Assembly (NCBI GenBank): GCA_019059635.1
Contig: JAGVRJ010000004.1
Span: forward strand, 1,364,001 to 1,428,000
Reading direction: 5' to 3'
Origin: Proales similis
Taxonomy: Eukaryota; Rotifera; Eurotatoria; Ploima; Proalidae
Length of the DNA stretch: 64,000 nucleotides
Positions 47,369 to 58,508 of the stretch are shown here, one piece after another. Position numbers and translations under genes: made by a program. Position 1 is the first letter of the stretch; the number at the start of each line of letters is the position of its first letter. The notes beneath the pieces are model-generated. The model saw nothing but the letters and a program-made list of their open reading frames with translations. It did no database searches and was not told where the DNA came from.

Positions 47369-48642
47369 TTAGACCAGGAACAAGAGTTCTCCTGCTGTGG
47401 TGCCAATCACAAGCGTGCCATTTACCCAAAGTTGCAAAGATTCTAGTTGAGCTGCATCTGCTATAGAAATATTCATTTTGCCCTCAAACGATCCACTCGT
47501 CCAGACACGCAATGTGTCGTTCATTCCTACACTCGCTAGATCACCATTAGGCAGGAGGATAATTTGGTTTAGTTCTCCAGTGTGGCCAATGAGTGTTTGC
47601 TTCAATCCATAGCCGGGGCTTTGCCAGATTTTTATCGATGTGTCCAACGAGGCGCTGACCAAATCGCCATTGGGCATCGTGATCATATCGTACACGTTGG
47701 CAGTGTGCGAGTTCATACTGGTAAAAAGGCTCGAAGTTGAGATATCCCAAATCTCCATTTTGATATCTCCGGCTGCAGCAACTAAATGAGGAGAAACGGC
47801 CGCTGTTGACCTCAGTTTTCCAACTCCAGTTGCGAACCAACCGGTCACATTTCTCGAATTCATGCTCAAGACACTGATTCTGCCGTCTCCAGTTCCGGCG
47901 ACAAAAATATCATTGGACATGACCGAGAAATCTTTAATCCCAGCGGATAAGACAACTCCTTGTAGTGAATTCCAAGTGTATGAATCCCAAAATCTGATTC
48001 GTTTGTTATTTATCCCACTCACAACCTCACCGTTTGGAAGGGTTTTCAACGCTGTTATTTCTTTATCATGCGCCTCAAATGAGGCGATTGTCGAGCTGGT
48101 TACAAAGTCATATGCCTTTATACGTCGGTTGCAGCCGAATACCAGCGCATTGTTGGGTAGGATGTCTATGCAATTGATTGGGTGGTTACATAACGAAACG
48201 CGACCAATCAGTTCGCCTTTGAAGTTGAATCTTCACAGAAGCAAATAAAACGCAATAAGAAACAAGCACTCTCGTCTAATTCAGAAACAACAAGCAAATA
48301 TTTACTTTTTCTGGTAGACTTGAGTCTGCTGGGACGAGGCTGTCCAGGATGAGCTGTTCAGCCATCGCAACAAACGGCAGTCGTCGCCCTTTCGGATCAC
48401 AGAATGGCACTCGGGCAGTCTAGCACACAAGGACAGGCAGGCGACCTCGCGCATTTTTGTTCGGTAGTCCAACAATTCCACCGAGTTGGGGTTGATCTGG
48501 TAGTCGGAGTTGACCTCGAGTTTGCTGAAAAATACACCATCAGAGACCAGAGCAGCCACTTGAATAAAAGTGTGAGACAGAAGCGATCTGAAAAGCCATG
48601 TTCGCTGATATTTACCGAAATACGGCAGCATAACCACCAGAC
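47369..48642 (-). pseudogene. PAN-like/WD40 copy B4, first exon truncated
   Basis: Exons 48558-48306 and 48230-47369 (253 and 862 bases) are intact and open, with cysteine module and propeller. The first exon matches B3 only from the splice donor at 48616 up to about 48642. There homology stops, and the initiator ATG and the first half of the signal peptide seen in B3 are missing. The next ATG (in VVMLPYFG) would leave five or six residues before the donor. The copy therefore lacks a normal signal peptide and its old promoter. It is either a 5'-truncated pseudogene or a gene with a new start that I cannot see. Confidence 0.65.
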
Positions 48643-49298
48643 TACGGCAAGATTGATAGTAAATTGAGGATCAATTTTATCATGCTTTTTTGGCAGACTG
48701 AGGCTTCTAGCAACCGAAATTCCTTGATCTTAGCCCTTTTCCCTTACTCTTCTTAAGCTGTCGTGTTTGATTTCTAGAACCGACTAATTTAAGAATCACT
48801 GATTTGGAGATGGTAAATAAGTTCGCTTATACGTTTTGGTCAAGCCAGCTTGATGCCGTTTGGCGTAAAAGCATTCAAATTTCTAAAATTCTTATTTAGT
48901 TCTGTTTTTGGCTGAGACGATACGACTTTTATACGATTTGAGTTGACAAAGGTTTGCATCGGCAAGTAAGCGAATAACATGCCGTCGGTTATAATTCATT
49001 ATTTTCTTACAGTACATTCGGATCAATCAATTAGGTGAGAGAACTGCGTCATTTTATTAATGGAATGTAACACAGCACATTTGGTTCTGATGGGTATCAA
49101 CAACTCATTATTGTTTTTCTCCAATCCGTGCGATCTTTGAAGTTGTTTCCCATATCATCTAAACGATTCTCTTCCTCATCTCCATGAACAAGTCAAAACT
49201 GAAGTGTAAACATATTTATTAAAGACAAAGGTCTTGCATTATCTGGATTTTTATGAAAGAAATTAGTTGCGCGAGTTAAGGCGAGCAATTGAGACTTT
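48643..49298. other. Spacer between B4 and the ALMS-motif gene
   Basis: No gene is seen. It includes the 3' region of the minus-strand ALMS-motif gene. Confidence 0.5.
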
Positions 49299-51825
49299 CT
49301 ACTCTAACGCTTTGAAGCCGAGGCCGAAATTAGGACCTCTGGCAAGCACGTGTTGTTGAATCGTCTAGCGAAACATAAAGTCACATTTTCAGCCAAAATT
49401 AACAGCCGTCTGGTTCTTACCTTTTTATACATTGCGAAGCGCATTCGATTTAGTTGCTTCTCCTGCTCCAACTTTTTCCTCTCTTCTTTCTGCTTGTACT
49501 CAGGCAGTTTGAAATAGTTTTTACGCGACATTTCTTTTATCTGCTGCACCGATAGCTGACGCTTTCGTTCGGGGCGAATTTCAAAATAATTGCATTTCTC
49601 GACTGGCTTTGGTGCAGGCATGACTGGCGCAGATCTTCTCATGTCAACAGGCTTTTTGGCGACCGCTTCTTCGTGACGTTGCTCCGAACGCTCTTTAATG
49701 GCCTCAATTCGTTGATTTGAACGCTTGATAACATCTCGTTTAAAAGTCTTGAATGCCTCCTGTAGACTCATTTTGTCCAATGTCTTGGGCTGCTCGAGCT
49801 TGAACGCCTCGTCGGTTTTGGCTGCTGCTGCTGCTGAAGATCCCCAAGAAACAATGCTTGACGGCTTGAAACTGGGCATCGCTGCTTTCACGGAGTTGGA
49901 GCGGCTTCTGCCTTGATTGCGAGCTAGATTCTGTTCATTGCTAAGCCGCCTGACACACGACGATCTCATTTCTGAATGGATCGAGTTCGAAAGCGTGAAG
50001 AAAATTCGTCCATCTTCGTCTGCGTGGAGCTCGTTCGTTTGCTGAAGTTTCCTTGATTCGCCCTCTTTAACAATCTGAACTCCTTTTGGCACATGTCGAA
50101 CTTTGGTGTCTTTTAAATCGATTATCTCGACTTCACTTGATCTGTTGGACAGTTCAAAGCTCATCTCTGAGTTCACACAACTGTCTTCGAAGTTTTTCAA
50201 TTTCGGCCTTATTTTGTCCTGACGAACCAAATTCGATCGCTCCTGGTGTTCGAGTTCAAATTTGCTGTACAAATGTTGACTCGAGTCGCTGTCAAGGTCA
50301 AACGTAGCATCGTTTATGGTCGTCTCGTTCTGCATCAGACTCGACTCGTTCTGAGCGTCGAGCATTTTTTTCAATCGTTCGGCATGCTTGCGCTCCAATT
50401 CAGCGAGCCGCTCGAGCTCGCGCATTCGCTTCTCGTGCTGAAGTTTTTGAATTCCGATCAACTGCTGCAGTTTAGCTTTTCTCAATTGTTTTTGATTGTC
50501 TGTCTGCTGCTGCTGGGCGACATCTTTCTGCTTGAATACAGGCTCCATGAAACTTGTTTGGGTAGACACCTCAGATGAGCTGCTGCTTCTCGGCTCTTTT
50601 AAATCGTCGAACAACTGCGAGTTTGGGCGAACTCTTTGATTCGGACTACGCTCGACAAGCACTGGTCGATTCACGCTCAAGCCATGCTTCTCACTGATCA
50701 TTTTCTTTATCTCGCTCAACTCGCGGCGCAGCTCTTCGATTAGCTTATCATTGTCAGAGCGACCACTGAGGCACTTCAGACCGTCCTCGTCCGAAGAGCC
50801 ACTTGTTAGCCAGCTGCCGGGCTTAGGCAAGCCTTGCACAAGAACGCAGTCATTGCGTGGTGGCTGAATCTCCCAAGTCAACGAGCCGGTCGACTTTCGC
50901 TTATCGCCTGCTCCTTTCTCTGAATTCAATCTGGCCTGTCGCCTTTTTTTCAATTTGCTTTTCAGCTTTTCGTCGATCAGCTTATAAAAGTCTTCGTCGA
51001 GGCCAGATTCGCTCTCGCTCAGTCTTTCCAAAACGCCCGGCGGCTCGCTCAGAATGCTGTTGTCTTTGGTCACCTGAGTCATGTCGATGGCGCGAGAAAA
51101 CTCCAGTCTTTTCTCCGCCCTTAGACTAGTTTTGGGTTGAGCGTGACCATTTCAAGGACAAATACCGATTAAAACTTGCCTTAGATCGTCGGGCACTTTA
51201 ATCAAAGTCTCCTGTTCACTTCGATCTTTTATTTTTGTGATGTCGGTTATTGAGTCATTTTCTTCGTCAATCTGGCCATTATTTAGCGAACGTATGAGCT
51301 CTTGTTTTTGAATGCTGGTTGAAAGAGTTTGCTTAAGTTACTACCTGAGAACCAGCAATTTGGGATTGTTGGCTGGTGATGAGACTAAGGCACGGCTGAG
51401 ATTCTTCGTTCGCTTGATTGAGGTCGATCGTGTTCTCTGCCGATTTAAATGCTGATTAGAGGAGATCTGGTTGCGTTACGGTAAAAATTGCTCGAACCTG
51501 CTCGAAATTGTTCGATTTGAGTGATGTCTTGGCCGCCCCGTGCCATTTCGACGTCACTGTGAATGAACGACGAGTAGTAAGGATTGCTCCTTTTCGCCTG
51601 GTTCTCACGATTCGGCCAGAAAAGCATTGATGGCGAGGAGAATGGCACAAAACCGTCTACTTGACTATCTTCGAAGCTGAGTAATTTGAGCTACAGAATA
51701 TTTTCGGTTTCTAAGGCAACCGCGCACATGAGTCCGAGTGGTCAAGATCATACCTGATAGGAGGTTTCATTGTGACTTCGGCTGCTGACCGTGAGCGAGT
51801 TGGCGTTCGTTTCACGTTCGCTCAT
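49299..51825 (-). CDS. ALMS-motif protein (ALMS1/CEP295/C10orf90-related)
   Basis: The model starts at 51825 (MSERETNANS) with several short exons down to about 51180, then a large exon 51119-49421 and a last exon 49364-49299. The bulk is charged, with coiled-coil stretches (about KLQQLIGIQKLQHEKRMREL) and serine-rich, probably disordered parts. The C-terminal KMSLQEAFKTFKRDVIKRSN, then ERKRQLSVQQIKEMSRKNYF and KLPEYKQKEERKK, fit the ALMS motif, found in vertebrate centrosome and basal-body proteins. A centrosomal or ciliary role is therefore likely. The intron 51179-51120 has a GC donor, chosen because it keeps the frame. Reading through the last intron instead gives another end at 49304. 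Confidence 0.75.
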
Positions 51826-52112
51826 TGTCGAGCCCTTTTGATACTCTACTGCTGCCTTCGTGTTCCAGTTCAAATTGGACGGATCTCAATTCGTAACGTT
51901 CCTTCCGATTGACTAATTAGTCTTCCTTCAACCTGCGATAATTAGCCATGCCTTGGTTCATTCTTTAACTGGACAACCAGAGCAATACTAACTTGACATT
52001 AAAATAAATTCATGTGCCAAGAAAAACAAGCACTGGCCATGGTTACTAGCCAATGAGCAAAATCGTCGAGAATTTTCTGTTCAAAAATCATTTAGGACGG
52101 CAGCGGCCTCAA
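51826..52112. other. Spacer before the tRNA genes
   Basis: It is non-coding. It holds the promoter side of the ALMS-motif gene. Nothing else is seen. Confidence 0.5.
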
Positions 52113-52206
52113 GCCTCAATAGCGCAGTAGGTAGCGCGTCAGTCTCATAATCTGACTTTGAAACAGAGAAATCTGGAGGTCGTGAGTTCGATCCTCACTT
52201 GGGGCA
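52113..52206 (+). tRNA. tRNA-Met(CAT), elongator type, with a 21-base intron
   Basis: The acceptor stem pairs GCCTCAA with TTGGGGC, followed by discriminator A (52206). The D arm (AGCGCAGTAGGTAGCGC), the T arm (GTGAGTTCGATCCTCAC) and the anticodon CAT at 52146-52148 are typical of elongator tRNA-Met. An intron at about 52150-52170 starts one base after the anticodon, the canonical site. A T-run terminator follows at about 52210. Confidence 0.93.
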
Positions 52207-52470
52207 TTAGTTTTTCTATTTTTCATCCAATTAGTTATGTTTTTGCTTTTTGAACTTCAAGCCAACTGTTTTATTTGAATTAAGACAAGTTTTGATCACA
52301 TTATAGCTTGGAAGAGACCATTTGTTGACTGAGTATCATCCTACTTTTAGTCTTCTCTTGACCTCGGGCTTGGATCCTACTAAATTTGGAAAAGAAAGAA
52401 AATCCAAACAAAACGCGTTCGTCTATCTTGCCAAACGATTAAATTGTTTGTTGAGAGCTTGATCAAATAA

Positions 52471-52562
52471 GCCTCAATAGCGCAGTAGGTAGCGCGTCAG
52501 TCTCATAATCTGGCTAACACAGAGCAATCTGGAGGTCGTGAGTTCGATCCTCACTTGGGGCA
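52471..52562 (+). tRNA. tRNA-Met(CAT), second copy, with a 19-base intron
   Basis: The mature part is identical to the copy at 52113. The anticodon is at 52504-52506 and the intron at about 52508-52526 differs in sequence and length. The trailer (ttagtttttctatttttcat) matches the first copy, so the pair arose by a recent local duplication. Confidence 0.93.
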
Positions 52563-52785
52563 TTAGTTTTTCTATTTTTCATTCAATTTTTCTTCACATT
52601 AAATCACCGCTTTATTGAGTTGCAAAAGAGCTAGAGGAACAGATAAGAAAGTAGATATGATCATGATTTTGGAATTTTGGAATTTGTGCGCATTTTTGAT
52701 TGTGAAAATTCCAGAGAAAAAAATGAAAAACAATCAACCGTGCAGACTTGAATAACTGGAAAATGTTTCAAGTTTGATTGAGATT

Positions 52786-53445
52786 TCATAAAATCTTTTT
52801 GATGCGTGGTCGTTCGACTTTGTGAGAAAACTCATGAAGACTTTTAAGAAAACGACCGATAAGCGACAAGAACTCGATTGGTAAAAGTGCGACTTGAATG
52901 ATTTGCTCTAATTGTCTTTTGAGTCCACGAATACCCATGACACAGGATGAGACGGCTGTGGTGAATTTGGTTGGCCATGAGGCTACGGCTCTGGCGGTGA
53001 GCACTAGATTTAGCGAAATTGTCGATATGGAATCCTTTAACGATCGAAAGCTCAGAACAACTGACTGAAGACTGCCGATCATGTCTCTAATTATTTGACT
53101 CGCTTTTCCATGATTGAACGATACCAGGCCGGCTGCGTAGTGGACCCAGTTGTTGAACCAGTTTATTTTGGCACGAACGAGTAGAATGTCAAATGAAAAG
53201 TATGCGTCCACAAACCGAAGCCAATACTCATAAAGACGTTTGATTTTTGGCGTGAAAAATAAAAAATTGAATATCGACCTGGCGGCTTGCTTGATTTGGT
53301 ACTTGAGTCCAAGGCCGTACGAGCGAATGATGAAAAGCGTGCCCCAGAACGCCAGTACACACGTAAGTATTTTAAGCTGAATTATTGAGTACGATTCTCT
53401 CTCGTGCCATTCATGTCCGCTCCGAATTAAATTGTGGTAAAACAT
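52786..53445 (-). CDS. Orphan intronless ORF, probable membrane-associated protein
   Basis: It has 219 uninterrupted codons starting MFYHNLIRSG. Near residues 25-48 there is a hydrophobic segment (LKILTCVLAFWGTLFII). The rest is amphipathic and helical, with two more moderately hydrophobic stretches. I recognise no family. Its length without a stop in AT-leaning sequence and its divergent placement against the small gene at 53583 (137 bases between start codons) support it, but there is no domain evidence. Confidence 0.45.
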   Translation of the reverse strand: MFYHNLIRSGHEWHERESYSIIQLKILTCVLAFWGTLFIIRSYGLGLKYQIKQAARSIFNFLFFTPKIKRLYEYWLRFVDAYFSFDILLVRAKINWFNNWVHYAAGLVSFNHGKASQIIRDMIGSLQSVVLSFRSLKDSISTISLNLVLTARAVASWPTKFTTAVSSCVMGIRGLKRQLEQIIQVALLPIEFLSLIGRFLKSLHEFSHKVERPRIKKIL

Positions 53446-53582
53446 GGTAAATTTTCATTAGATACAGAGTAGGAACTGCTCGAATGGCTAGTCGCTCCCA
53501 CAACGCTTGTCGCTCTCAAGCACTCTTTGTGGGCTAAATCTCGAGATTAACAAGCAGTTTAAAGGTTCAGAATTTCAAAATT

Positions 53583-53913
53583 ATGTTCGGTAACAATGTC
53601 ACAAATTCTAATTATGACGGACAATTATGTGGTTGCTTTAGTTCAAGTTTAGATTTCGAATATGCAACGAGAGAGAGAGCGAGTGAAGAAGTCTACCGTC
53701 TGAGAAAGATTAAACTCTTGGGATCGAGCAAACCTGGTCAAATCGATTTGTATGTCAGCTTCTGCTGTTCAAACTAAAAAATGCATGACCTTGACGATGC
53801 TTTCTCCAGTTGTTCAATATTTCAGAATTCAAGCGTCTATAGCCAATTTTCTTTTTTTTTTCTAAATTTTTTTCAGGCCAGACGCAACCATGCTCGAAAG
53901 ATTGCTCAGGTAG
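53583..53913 (+). CDS. Small two-exon protein with a PGQIDLPDATMLERLLR end
   Basis: Exons 53583-53749 and 53877-53913 join in phase 2 to 67 residues. The first exon begins MFGNNVTNSN. The basic helix RASEEVYRLRKIKLLG leads to a C-terminal PGQIDLPDATMLERLLR. The acceptor follows a strong pyrimidine tract, and the spliced frame ends in a stop a few codons later. This looks like a short conserved protein rather than a chance ORF. I do not know the family, and I see no signal peptide or membrane segment. Confidence 0.55.
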
Positions 53914-55036
53914 AGTATCAAGCGATCGAGACAGACATAAACAATATTTAAAATTTCTTTGCTCCCTCGGGCTTCAGCAGAGAAATTAATTCAACAACAG
54001 CAAACTTGATTGAATTTTGACTCACATTCACTGGGTTTGTACCTTCATTCAAGATAATTCAGGCGAACGAAATGGATTGTTCCCGCACTGTGAGACAACC
54101 GCTAAAAAGAATTGCTCCCTCTCAACAATTTTTTTTTCGTCCTCTCTCTTTCTCTCTGTTTCTCATTTTATTCTGATGGATCTCAGTTTTCTCAGCTCAG
54201 TTCTAGCCCAAATGTTCCCGAATAAATTAAATGCTGAAAATCAGCCGATTCAAGTGTACTGAAGAGGAATAAAGAAAATGAACGAAAAAAGGCGACAGAC
54301 TTGACAGTCAACAGTCTAGAGGGGACTGATGCCGGGTACCATAGTGTTTGACGAAACCGAGAATGATGAGCCCTCCCACTGAGCAATTAAACGGGCAAGG
54401 TCTACATCGCTAGAAATAGCCTAAGAATAGTTAGATTAGATCTTTTCTTGAGTGAAAATTCATTTCTATCAAAGTCTGATCATGTGATTTCGAGATTAGA
54501 ACTGTTGTTCTGTTAGAGCTTATCGTTTCATGCTTCCAATTGACAATTGCATAAGTTGAAACGAAACCAAAAAACCCAACGGGCTGGATATGGATGAAGA
54601 CAAACTGCGATTACTTCGTCTTTTGGCTGCGCCTCTTAATTTTAGAAAGGAAATCCTTTTTATTTTTGTCAAGCCAGAATAGGTTGCTTAAGAAAACAAA
54701 TGCCCTTGATTGAACGCAACTAGAGATTATGCTGTACTCTTACAATTCTCATTATTGATGTTTGTTCATTTTAATTTATTGTTTCTGCCCAAAATATATC
54801 GCTCGGGCTGTTTGTAATGTTAACGCCAGGAGCTGAAATGCATTTTTAATTATCTAACGGAAGCAGCGAATTTGATTCGTGAGCTCAGAGCGCAGAGTGG
54901 CGAGGATTTGAGACACATTCGGCATAATGGTCCAAATTATGTGGTCTCATATTTGTTGATGATCGATATTTTGCATTAGTCACATTTTAAATTATCTTTC
55001 CAGGTTCAGATCTCTTTAAAAAAAAAAGTAAAACCG
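53914..55036. other. Spacer upstream of the TWIK channel
   Basis: About 1.1 kb with no supportable exon. A possible acceptor (ctttccag at about 54996-55003) lies shortly before the channel start codon, so a 5' UTR intron or trans-splice site is possible. Confidence 0.45.
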
Positions 55037-56138
55037 ATGGCGCTGAGCAAGTCGAGCCAGCGAACACTCGCTCTGTTTGCGTTCTATGTCATCTATTTGG
55101 TTGTCGGCGCGGCTGTCTTCTCCGCACTTGAGCACTCGACCGAAGAGCATTTGATCAAGGAAGTGAGAGAGCGGCGGCAAAAGTTCTTGCAGGATCACAA
55201 AGACTGCCTGACTGACGAGCAGCTTGAAGAGTTTATTCAGCACATTGTTGACGCAAGTGACCGCGGCATCTCCACAATCGCCAATTTGACTGTTGAGCCC
55301 AACTGGAGCTTTGGACAGGCCGTGTTTTTCGCCGGCACTGTTCTCACGACGATCGGTAAGACAAATCTTTCTTAACTTGTCTTTTTTGTGGCCATCTGAA
55401 TCGCGGCTCACCTCGACAGGCTATGGACACATCTCACCGCTTTCGATGGGCGGAAAAATCTTCTGCATCTTGTACGCGATCGTCGGCATCCCAATGACTT
55501 TGACACTCATCTCAGCTTGCGTCGAGCGACTGCTTCTCATCACAAATGCACTCTATGACACGATGCGAAAGAGTAAACTGTTCGTTCGGCCTGACAAAGG
55601 CCTCAATTTGGCTGCGCTCACTTACACGCATCTGGTGATTGTCGTCTCGTTCATTTTGGTCGTATTCATCCTGGTCCCGGCCTTCGTGTTCTCCAGTATT
55701 GAGACCGAATGGAATTACCTTGACGCGCTGTACTACTGCTTCATCTCTCTGTCAACCATTGGACTTGGGTAAGTTGACTGGTCGCCATTTCATGGTCGAA
55801 AATTTCGCCATCAATCAATATCTGAACAGCGATTTCATTCCGGGCGACAACCATTCTCAGCCATATCGGACTCTATACAAATCGCTGACCACAGGTAAAG
55901 TCGAGTTCACTCTCTGCTCGCCGGCCGTTGTTACTTTAACTGAAAAACTCAAGTCTATCTCATCCTGGGCGTCATGTTCGTTATGCTGGGCATAAGCGTT
56001 ATAAATCAAATACCGGAGCTCAACATCGCCAAACACTTTTCCTATGAAAGCGACTATCAAACAGACCCAGAGAGACAGCAGTTCGCCAAGGCCGGCCTAA
56101 CACCCTCGATGTCTTACACCGAAACTCAAGAAGAATAG
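55037..56138 (+). CDS. Two-pore-domain potassium channel, TWIK type
   Basis: Exons 55037-55355, 55420-55768, 55830-55894 and 55954-56138 join in phases 1, 2 and 1 to 305 residues. K2P channels carry background K+ current and have two pore loops and four membrane helices per subunit. Helix 1 is FAFYVIYLVVGAAVFSALE. The first filter is TIGYG across the first intron (GHISPLSMGGK follows), and the second filter is TIGLGDF across the second intron. GHxxPLSxGGK after the first filter and GLG in the second favour the TWIK branch. The tail is short and charged. AATAAA lies at 56396. Confidence 0.93.
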
Positions 56139-56478
56139 AATGGGCACATTGATTTTAAATAGAACTTTCTCTTAATTTATTCGAGTCGTCGCAGAATTTG
56201 CTAAATTAATGTCTCTTATAATTTTACTCGGTCATTCTTAGTCCTTAACTCAATCGACTTTGTACGTTTCCAAGCAAGCTAGTCTCTGTGCCCGTTGTCT
56301 CTGTGTGTGGGTAAGCGAATCGTAATCAACTTATCTTAAATATTGTGCGACAAAAAGCAATAAGATGAAAAGCTCGCAGCGTAGAAGTTTGTACGAATAA
56401 ATTGAAAATTTTCTCACAACGCGTCTCATTTTGCTTCTTGAACGTCTTGGAGTCTTGAATCATGGGCCAGAGTGTTGA

Positions 56479-56904
56479 TCACCACTTGGACTTTTTCGGC
56501 AATTGGCCATTTTGCGCCATAGCCGGGTTGGTTTCATCTACGGACGAAGAGAAGGCGTTGTTTTGCTTGGAGGTGGCGATGCTCTTGGGCGGCTCGTAGT
56601 TGGCCGGCGGTATCATAAGGCCGAGAGCAATCGCCTGGTGTATGTTGTTCATCGCCGCTTGACTTGTTGTCTGCTTTGAGACGAGCAATTGGACGTGTTT
56701 TTGAGGCGCTGAATTGAACAATACCAACTCGGGCTTCTTGGTCTCGACCTGTATCACCAGTTTAAGCACAATGATCACGGCGATAAATATCAGCACAGAA
56801 GCGAGTGCCACATACGATGAGAACGGGAATATTATCTCGTTTGCCACTTGTTGAGTGTACACATCGCTGCCCACATAAACTGCCACAGAGCTTTGGTTTG
56901 ACAT
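56479..56904 (-). CDS. Orphan single-pass membrane protein
   Basis: It has 141 uninterrupted codons starting MSNQSSVAVY. One membrane helix (about residues 29-51, YVALASVLIFIAVIIVLKLV) separates a short N-terminal part with an NQS glycosylation sequon from a longer tail rich in Gln, Asn, Pro and Lys that ends KKSKW. I do not recognise the family. The gene converges on the TWIK channel with 340 bases between stops. A helix-bearing, composition-stable frame of this length suggests a real gene. Confidence 0.5.
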   Translation of the reverse strand: MSNQSSVAVYVGSDVYTQQVANEIIFPFSSYVALASVLIFIAVIIVLKLVIQVETKKPELVLFNSAPQKHVQLLVSKQTTSQAAMNNIHQAIALGLMIPPANYEPPKSIATSKQNNAFSSSVDETNPAMAQNGQLPKKSKW

Positions 56905-58508
56905 GAAGCCAGTCGGTGGTGAGCCAACGAGTGAAAGAGAAAGTAGACAGACAGTAGAGAAACCGAGACAAGTAGAAAATCTTAAGTCAATTGGTGTTTA
57001 GATGATTAGAACATGAATGAATCGCTTCAGACCAACGAATTTATTGAGCTTGTCAGCAGGAAACGAAAAGAAACAACAAAAATTGAAAATAGAGACATGT
57101 AGAGACTGATTGGCTGCAAACATGCCTCATTTTGAATGCATCGCTCAACACAGACGGGCAGTCTTCAATTTTAATTGAACACGAAACATGAATGTAGTTG
57201 ACAAGACATCAGATGCGAATTTTAAATTAACTGTGTTCAACACCGATCGGAAATTATTTGGAAGGCTGTCCTGATTGCGATTCCGCCTCATATTCAATTG
57301 ATTACCGGGACCATAATGTTTCGATCGAAAACAGACAGCTGGATACAGATCGAAACGGTTTACGGCCAGCTCGTGCTTAAATTTACGCGTCCAAATCCAA
57401 AACCTCTAAACACACGCGCACACACTCTCTCTCTCTTTCCCTAAGCCGAATGAGAAAAAGCAAAAGAATTGAAAAAAATCTGGAAAACAAATTTGTTTTA
57501 TTCTCGTTTCTGTTCAAGTCCTCATATTGGTGATTAGAAATGCGAGGGAGCTGGTGCCGATTTTTGATTCTTTTCTTGCTTTTGTGTCGGTTACATCAGA
57601 AACAAAACCGATTTCGATAACTCGTCGCCAAGATCGTCACGATGGCACACTTGCTCATCACGGACAGATTCGCATTTACGGGCATGCGAATAAGCAAATC
57701 ATAAATATAATGAAACAGCATTAAAAAGACAGCCACACAAGAAAGACCGGCAACAATCTGGTTCTTTGAAAGAGGAGAAAGTGTCCTTGACAATGAGAAC
57801 GCAGAATTCTTGAAAAAAGAACTTGATGATAGGAGCTGAAGAAAACGAAAAGAGCAAAAGCAGTGGAATCTTTGCCAAACTGAATTTAATCAATAAATCA
57901 GGCGGTATAGAAATGAAGCGAACAAAGCAAACATTGCTCAAGTAAAAATTCAGCCAAGTAACGACCAACAAAACAAGAACGCGTGAGCTCAAGCATGAGC
58001 GGCGAATGCAATTTTCGCCTTTTTTTTCTCTTTTGCTCGACGTCGTTGATGAGATCCGGTTGTGAGAGGAAGTTTGACGAATAAAATTTTTTTCTCTTTT
58101 TTGTTTTCTGACTCTTTCGCTCGGTGATTGTTTTAATTGGCTATTTTTGTATCAAATTCGGACTTGTACATGCCTATGCCTGATTCCTTGGCAGCAAGCA
58201 AACGCGTCTCATCCGGTTTGGTTCGAGTTTATCTTCTCCTCTCTGTTCAAGCTGCTCAAGCGCATCTCTATAGGCATCCATCAACCCGTGTCTCAATTTT
58301 CTGGGCTCGTTTTGGTCTCAAACAAACCTCGACAGATCAAGTCCTGGTTCGAACCGATCTTTTCGATCGGTCGGCTCTGACGCTTTCTTTCAAGAATCTT
58401 TTGGCAGATTTGTGCTGGCTTTTTCCGTTTAATGAAATGAAAAGAAAATATGTATTGGCTATTTAAAAACGAAAATAAGACGGGAAAAGGAAAGGAGAAA
58501 AGAAAAGA
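56905..58508. other. Spacer between the orphan membrane gene and RSK
   Basis: About 1.6 kb with a CA and CT run near 57410-57440. Open frames here have no domain or splice support. The right end is the RSK 3' UTR. Confidence 0.5.
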
